Assembly: GCA_948567375.1 (NCBI GenBank)
Contig: OX419759.1
Span: 11,066,744 to 11,130,743, forward strand
Reading direction: 5' to 3'
DNA: 64,000 bases
DNA from: Lunularia cruciata
Taxonomy: Eukaryota > Streptophyta > Marchantiopsida > Lunulariales > Lunulariaceae
Below the pieces are notes generated by a model. That model was not told the DNA's origin. It did no database searches and saw only the letters and a list, made by a program, of their open reading frames with translations. Each line of letters starts with the position of its first letter. Positions within the stretch are counted from its first letter, which is position 1. Of the stretch, positions 58,501-64,000 are shown in pieces. The translations under genes and the position numbers were made by a program.

Positions 58501-59040
58501 GGATTATGGGAATGCCAAGAATGGCACAAGATAGCTAGATTGTACCACGAATTATCAAAAGAAGAGATCTGCAATTTTAGAGTTGACACCAATATTATGC
58601 AGTAGATAATTGCACGCTAAAACATTGCCAGAAATTTAAGACTTCATATGCCAAGAAAGTTATTCTGAACCGACAATCCGTAAGATTGTAGGAGCTCAAC
58701 TTGGTATCAATGATTGACAACCAACATTTTCCTTTGTTTAAAAATAATATGACATCCTTGGCTGGGTTTGACGGAGAATCACAACCAGATGGCAAGATAC
58801 AAACGATTATAATGTTTTGTGTTATCCCTAAATTTACAGTGACAAGGGTAAACTATCTCTTAGTTGACCAACTAAGTTGGACATTCATAGGTAACTAGAC
58901 TAGAGAGCAAGGAGTAAAGATATAGGAGAAAGTCCATAAACATACGGCTGACACGAAGAACAGTTTTTTTTAGATGAGCTTCTATAGATAATTTATATAC
59001 CGCATATATGCAAAACCTATTATATTTTGATTATGAGAAA
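55503..59040 (-). repeat. repeat family R, copy 4 (longest)
   Basis: Begins ATACCCCATTGCTCAAGATG right after the LTR fragment and follows the order of copy 1 to about 59,040, with an extra ~800 bp near the start (55,560-56,340). If read as an LTR element on the minus strand, its edge GGGGTAT would be a purine tract next to the 3' LTR. Confidence 0.75.
58036..58079. repeat. perfect 18-bp inverted repeat with 8-base loop
   Basis: Arms CTTGCAATACCGAAACTG (58,036-58,053) and its exact complement (58,062-58,079) with loop TTTGTTCA. The homologous R copies at 28,199 and 31,678 lack the left arm. Confidence 0.98.
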
Positions 59041-59460
59041 AGAAGAAATAGCATTTAGCTTTTATGTTCTTCATTTAATAACGCAAAAGATAATACAATG
59101 GTAAGAATGATTTCCAAAATATTCCCATTTCAATATATTTCTAAGCTTGTTTTAAAACTTTACCGTATATAGTTAAGATAGAGTTATATTATTATCATTA
59201 ATTTAGAGAGAAAATTAATTTTAAGAAGTAATCGTCCGAGATTAATTGGACAATATATTTGTACACGGTACTTGGTCAAAACAAGAATTCACTGTTGATA
59301 CATATTTTAAAATATTTCCCGTTACAATATTTTCATATGCCAAAACCAAAACTCTGCAAGACAATACTTGTGAAAATTTCCATTACTCTACACAAACACA
59401 AGATTTGTGTTTGAGAACCTTGTTTCACCAAACAAAGTAACATGAAATGATTGAATCAAT

Positions 59461-62400
59461 GTTTCCACAAACAAGATCTATGGTTTGAGAATCTTGTTTT
59501 TCGAATCAAAGTACCATGAGATGGTTAGAATCAAGGTTTCCTTCCATGACAGAAGCTCAATCCTCAACCAAATTTGCTAGCTAGTTGAGAAGAAAAATGG
59601 CTTTAGTTTATGAATGGAAAAGATCTCTCTCGTTCATTGATATTGCGGGTATGAGTTGTGAAGGTCAGGGGTCCTGAAATCAGTCCAGACCGTACATATA
59701 CTACTCATCTGTCCCCCCAATTCCACAACACCAGCTTATTACTCGGCACTACTGTCCTGAAAGATAGTATTCTTTTTCGGTGGAAGAACCTGGTTTGTTC
59801 TCAGACAGAAAATGGTTTGTTTGAGAGACGGCATAGTTAAGATGAACAAATGAAAACCCGCCTCTTGTATGGCCGTAGTGCGCTTTATCAGTCAACTCCC
59901 TACACATGATGGTACTCTTGATCAAAACAAAAGGTTCTCTAAGGATAGTTCTATTACTAGTAGAACCTTAAACTCCGGACTAGTACTAGCCCGTGCATGA
60001 TACACAGGGGATAATACAGTCCCGTCTCTTTCCCCGTCGGTTGTCTCCATCCCCTTAAAGAAAGGATAAAGGAGTATCGCTTGTTATTTTCGTTTCCAAA
60101 AAGTAGTTCCATCTAAGGTCCCCATCCGTTATTCTCTTCCCCAGAAAACTTTCCGTTCAATCGTCCACTGTCCCCTACCTACCTTAGTAGTGACAATCCT
60201 AGGTACCTACTTACCTTAGTAGCGACAATCGCCTCACCTTAGAGGTAAGTAAGATGGCCGGAGTTTAGGGTTCTTACGCCTACTATTTGCCACAGTACAA
60301 AAGTATTCGTGTGATCGAACCTCATGATTCTTCATTTCGCTCGCACGCTTGACGACCACACCGCGGGTCTAAGGTCTTGATCTAAGGTCTCTTGGTCTTG
60401 AGGGGCATTTTAGTCACTCTATATATAAAATTCCAAATCCATAAAATATAAAATTTGAATACAATATCATAAAGTAATCGAACATCGTTGCCCATGGGGA
60501 CTTTCTTGTACTTTTTGTTGCCCAATTCCAGTGTAGCCTGAGCCGAGCGCCATCTCCCAAGCACAATTCTCGAGGGCGAGGGTAAGTTGGCGTAGTTGCA
60601 CATGCAGTGCAGCATGGCAGGCATGCCCATGTGGTTTGCCATTTTGATGCATATAGTACTGATTCGACATCAATGGCACATGCAAACTACAGATAGTTGT
60701 AATTTAATCATATGTCTTTTGAAATTTTTGGAGCCGAATCTAGATCTCTACTTGCCTTTCTCGTGTTACTAAAACTCCTTGAATCTGTTTGTCAGAAAAT
60801 CACTCCTTGCATGTATTTGTCAGCAATGACCTTTGAAACGCGGATCGATTTGACTTGAATATACAGATTCGAATAAGTTCCCGAAACGCGGGTCCATTTG
60901 ACTTAAATGTACTAATTGGAATAAGTATGTTTTTAGGTGACAGCGAGTTTAGATGATGATGATGCCCACTTTTCATAATATCCACCAGTCACAAGAATGA
61001 CCGAACATGCTAGGATAGAAGGCGACCGCATAGAAGGATGGGAAACCCATCAAGCCGTAAGGGAAAGACAAAAGAGATAAAATGCGGCTAGAAAACCAGA
61101 AAATGGCAGGTTTTGTTTGAGAGCAATAACCTGGTTTGTTCTCAAACAGAAAATGGTAGGTTTTGTTGAAGAACCTGGTTTTTCCTGGTAGTTCGCATCA
61201 AGATAGTATTCCTTTCTGGTTGGAGATTTCCTTTTTGTGTTGAACAATAACCACAGGTTTCAACGTATCCTAAAACAAGATGATAGAGAGTAGATTGTTG
61301 ATAAGTATAGTTGTATGAGTATGAGGGATATAACATGGTGTAACTGAATGCAAAGGATAAGAAAGAGCTTGACTGAAGTAAAGTCTAGGCAAGGGAACAC
61401 TATGCATGGATCGCTGTAGCTTAACCTCAGTCAATTGTTGTAGGCTACAGATAGCACATGAGTGGCTGGAAGTTCATCGACTAAACCCAATCCGGCATTT
61501 TAAAGCTTAATTTCCCATAATCGATCTAGTTTGTTCGTTTGCTTGCTGTAATCTTGAGGTAACAGTTCTTAGGGTTGATCAAATATGAGGAATGTTGTGC
61601 AGAAGCCATTCAATTGAGGAGGGACCCCACCCACGAATATATTCAGTTTCACTATACACTTCCAGTCTTGAGTATTGATCACATTGTTCGATGAACAAAC
61701 AGGTAGGTAGTTTGCCCTTACGACATCCGATCTAGCAAGACTACGGTAATTTCTCCATTTCTGAGTCCGGAGGTGGGACTATATGTCCTGTAGCTGAGTT
61801 ATATGTTCCCACCCAAGTTTAGAAGTGAGTAGAAAAAGAAACAGACTTGACACCTAACTTGAATGCTGACTAAGTCCGATCAGCTTCTCGAGCTCGACTG
61901 GAGTGGACAGTTTTGGTGCTACCGTCAAAGGTGAACAAGGAAGGTACTTCTCTTACACTGAACCACCTATAGGTTTGCTGAACAGCTTCTCTTGAGCTTC
62001 GTCCGTTCAATATTACTTAAAAAATCTAACATTTCTTCTCAGAAGAAAGTTCGATTGCAGCTTATAGTAGTTGTCTGCACCATGAAACTTAAATTGAAGG
62101 CCTTATCGTGTAGAGACACCTACGACAGGGCAGTCCAATACTACAGCCTTCACCCTTGAACCAGTGGTGGTTAAGAGCACGCCTTATTACAGCATGTCTA
62201 ATTCGAATAAGTAGGTCCTTAAAGTGTGCTGGTGATTTGCAGAATTTTACTTGCAGTAATCAAGTATCTTCAAGTACAAGAGCTTCTCACATCAGACGAG
62301 CAATTATTCAAAATCTGTGGAACTATGACAGGCAGAGTTAATTTGTTTGTAAGCTTTCTTATTTTTATGTCGTACGGGACTTGGAGTAGTTTCATCCTCT

Positions 62401-62900
62401 TATTAGCATCTTCATTATTGTACATTACTACGAACCGACTCTCATGATCCGCATCTGAGCTATTGACTGGACGAAAGGTTAGATCTTTCACGTGAACGAT
62501 GGAACTCAAAGAGACTTAACTGCCGATGGGGCATACCGTATCCATGACTCTTAAAGAGCACGGCCCCACAATTGTGAAGCAACGAAACATACATGGCTCT
62601 AAATATTCCTTCTAGTCTAAATATCTTTCCAACCTTTTCTTGGTGCAGCAGCAGTCTCATCAGCTCTACCTCGTCGCATTCTCTGTACTTCAGCGCTTTC
62701 TCCAGTAATGGCGCCTGCAAAAAGTAAATACAAAAGGGGAGAACGTAGAGATGAGAAGAACTCTCGCAAGAAATACTGATTAATTCCCAAAATTGCCATG
62801 GCAGAGCTAGAGAGGAATAAAAGAGTAATTGGTATCAAAGAGACCCAGAAGCAGAAGGGCTCCGACAAGCCAATCACTATTGTCATTTGTTTTACACAAG
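59461..62900. repeat. segmental duplication block 2
   Basis: Collinear with block 1 (47,918-53,890) except for the absence of about 2.47 kb. The break is at GATGC/ATATAG near 60,651. Ends near the ATG of the membrane-protein exon at 62,886. A short tandem copy of the block start lies at 59,390-59,460. Confidence 0.9.
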
Positions 62901-62904
62901 CCAA
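62617..62904 (-). CDS. 5' exons of a predicted membrane protein, block 2 copy
   Basis: ATG at 62,886 opens a hydrophobic exon (PFCFWVSLIPITLLFLSS, AMAILGIN). Relative to block 1 it carries an in-frame 24-base difference. The second exon starts after a strong acceptor (TATTTACTTTTTGCAG, about 62,714) in the frame APLLEKALKYRECDEVELM and ends near AAAAG|GTTGG. A further open stretch (to 62,460) contains GAVLFKSHGYGMPHRQL, conserved with block 1 around 53,500. No known family recognised. Confidence 0.45.
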   Translation of the reverse strand: MACVKQMTIVIGLSEPFCFWVSLIPITLLFLSSSAMAILGINQYFLREFFSSLRSPLLYLLFAGAITGESAEVQRMRRGRADETAAAPRKGWKDI

Positions 62905-63650
62905 ATATGCCTCAAGTCATCTGCCTGAACGAAACCGTGGGATACTTACACCATCTTTCTCAAGTAGCCACTGTATTATTCCAGCTTCTGATATGTGAGT
63001 TGGAAACCTTTCATCCTCGGTGTTCGGAGTTGCAAAATCCGTTATTTGCTGTTTTTATCATCCCTCTGTAAAGCTATATTCAGTATAGTTTGATATGAGA
63101 ACCCACACCTTAGCATCGTCATATATAGTCCAAAGTGAACTTCAGTGACCTGGAACAACATCAACACTGCGTGTTAGGAAGCTGCAAGAAGCAGAGAACA
63201 GGAAAATATACGACAATGCTACCCGTAGTACTTTGCAGGTAATTTGGTCCCAGTCTTTCATAGAAGGTGGACATCCGAAGAGTATACACGCTACGACCCA
63301 GACATCTGAGTTGCAACTTAAGAGGGTAGCGACATGTTAGTCCAACAGCGTGTAATCTCCCCCAAATAGGAGAGATGTTAATCCAACAGCGACTCTAAGA
63401 AGTGAAGAAACGAACTATGCGGTCGAACTACAACCTCTAAATTCCGGTTTTCTAGCAGATTAAACAAAATGAGAATTCGAGGGAAAGCCAAAGATCAAGA
63501 ACATTGAACCTCATTATAGACACTTCTGTGCATGAACCATGCAGCACTCAACCGTACTTCCGGTAATCGGTGTTCAAGTGAACACATGCAGCGGTCAATC
63601 ATGATCAAGCCCCATCTCTACAGTTAGTTATATCTGCCACATCGACGACT
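62905..63650. other. no gene recognised
   Basis: Mixed-composition spacer with only short frames. It could contain 5' untranslated sequence of the minus-strand membrane-protein gene. Confidence 0.4.
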
Positions 63651-63654
63651 TGAT

Positions 63655-63831
63655 CTATGAGAAGCTACATGAAGCTGATTGAAAGTACTCTCCATCAGGC
63701 TTAAAGAGTGCGCATATATCCCGCGCTGGGTCCATCTTCAAGCACCCATGCGCCTTTCTTACAATCTCTTGAACACTTTCTCGGTCTATTTCTTTCCAAC
63801 GATCCAGATTGTTGGGCGAGAAAGTGTTCAT
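63655..63831 (-). CDS. possible 58-codon small protein or last exon
   Basis: ATG at 63,831, stop at 63,655-63,657. The product starts MNTFSPNNLDRWKEIDRE, has an amphipathic helix with VQEIVRKAHGCLKMDP, and ends FKPDGEYFQ plus a Ser/Cys tail. Composition is typical of a soluble globular protein. The frame is open a few codons upstream to a possible acceptor (CTGACAG near 63,860), so it may be the last exon of a longer gene. It lies 82 bp from the divergent plus-strand ATG at 63,913. Not recognised. Confidence 0.4.
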   Translation of the reverse strand: MNTFSPNNLDRWKEIDRESVQEIVRKAHGCLKMDPARDICALFKPDGEYFQSASCSFS

Positions 63832-63912
63832 CGTGCAATAAAGTAACTCACTACATTCTGTCAGTTTAGTTGACTTATTGACTTGACAGCCACCGCCCGC
63901 AGAGCATCAACC

Positions 63913-64000
63913 ATGCGTTCCGTGATCGGCCAGTTCTTGATCGCTTCAGCAATCTTGGCCGTCTCCAGCATTGGAGCAGCTATGGCACACGAGGGTCATG
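63913..64000 (+). CDS. secreted protein, 5' end only (arabinogalactan-peptide-like)
   Basis: The ATG at 63,913 in context AACCATGCG opens 29 codons to the window edge. The first ~25 residues form a classic signal peptide: MRS, a hydrophobic core with LIASAILAVSSIG, and an A-M-A cleavage site, followed by HEGH. A His/Gly start after the cleavage site is seen in some plant AG-peptide precursors, but the Pro/Ala-rich part lies beyond the window, so the family is a guess. The protein would enter the secretory pathway. Confidence 0.6.
   Translation, partial: MRSVIGQFLIASAILAVSSIGAAMAHEGH

Overview
The window looks like nuclear DNA of a land plant, most likely a bryophyte and probably a liverwort. 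The main reason is a large spliced minus-strand gene (4.5-12.2 kb) with the order membrane anchor, alpha/beta-hydrolase, NB-ARC, leucine-rich repeats. This is the HNL (hydrolase-NBS-LRR) class of NLR immune receptor first described in the liverwort Marchantia. The sequence is AT-rich, introns are of plant type, and much of the window is LTR-retrotransposon DNA. The species is not settled from sequence alone.

Layout. 0-4.4 kb: weak coding candidates, one copy of a dispersed ~115-bp repeat, a decayed LRR unit and a duplicated 3' flank. 4.47-12.18 kb: the HNL gene, six predicted exons, 1788 codons plus stop, ending in an LRR exon built from about sixteen 144-bp tandem units. 12.2-17.5 kb: no confident gene. 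17.5-25.6 kb: pieces of three Ty3/gypsy-type elements: A (plus, 5' half), B (minus, gag-pol without its 3' end) and E (an LTR with its primer-binding site, split by B). 25.6-35.3 kb: a non-coding repeat family (R) and a ~3.3-kb tandem duplication. 35.3-47.9 kb: an old minus-strand gypsy element (D) with a complete chromodomain element (C, 38.0-43.6 kb) nested in it. 47.9-62.9 kb: two diverged copies of one segment (47.92-53.89 and 59.46-62.90), each carrying the same short membrane-protein exons, separated by more R repeats. 62.9-64 kb: a possible 58-codon minus-strand ORF and the 5' end of a plus-strand secreted-protein gene resembling an arabinogalactan peptide precursor.

Function. Only the HNL gene and the truncated secreted-protein gene look like intact host genes. 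All retroelements are decayed: pol is broken by stops, and several catalytic or metal-binding residues are replaced. The most unusual signal is that the LTRs of the A/C family carry dense perfect heat-shock-element arrays just upstream of their TATA boxes. That suggests a heat-inducible chromovirus family. The HNL gene shows one in-frame stop between linker and LRR, and a phase-compatible intron would remove it.

Exon boundaries come from reading splice consensus and frame by eye. No alignment, search or structure prediction was run.
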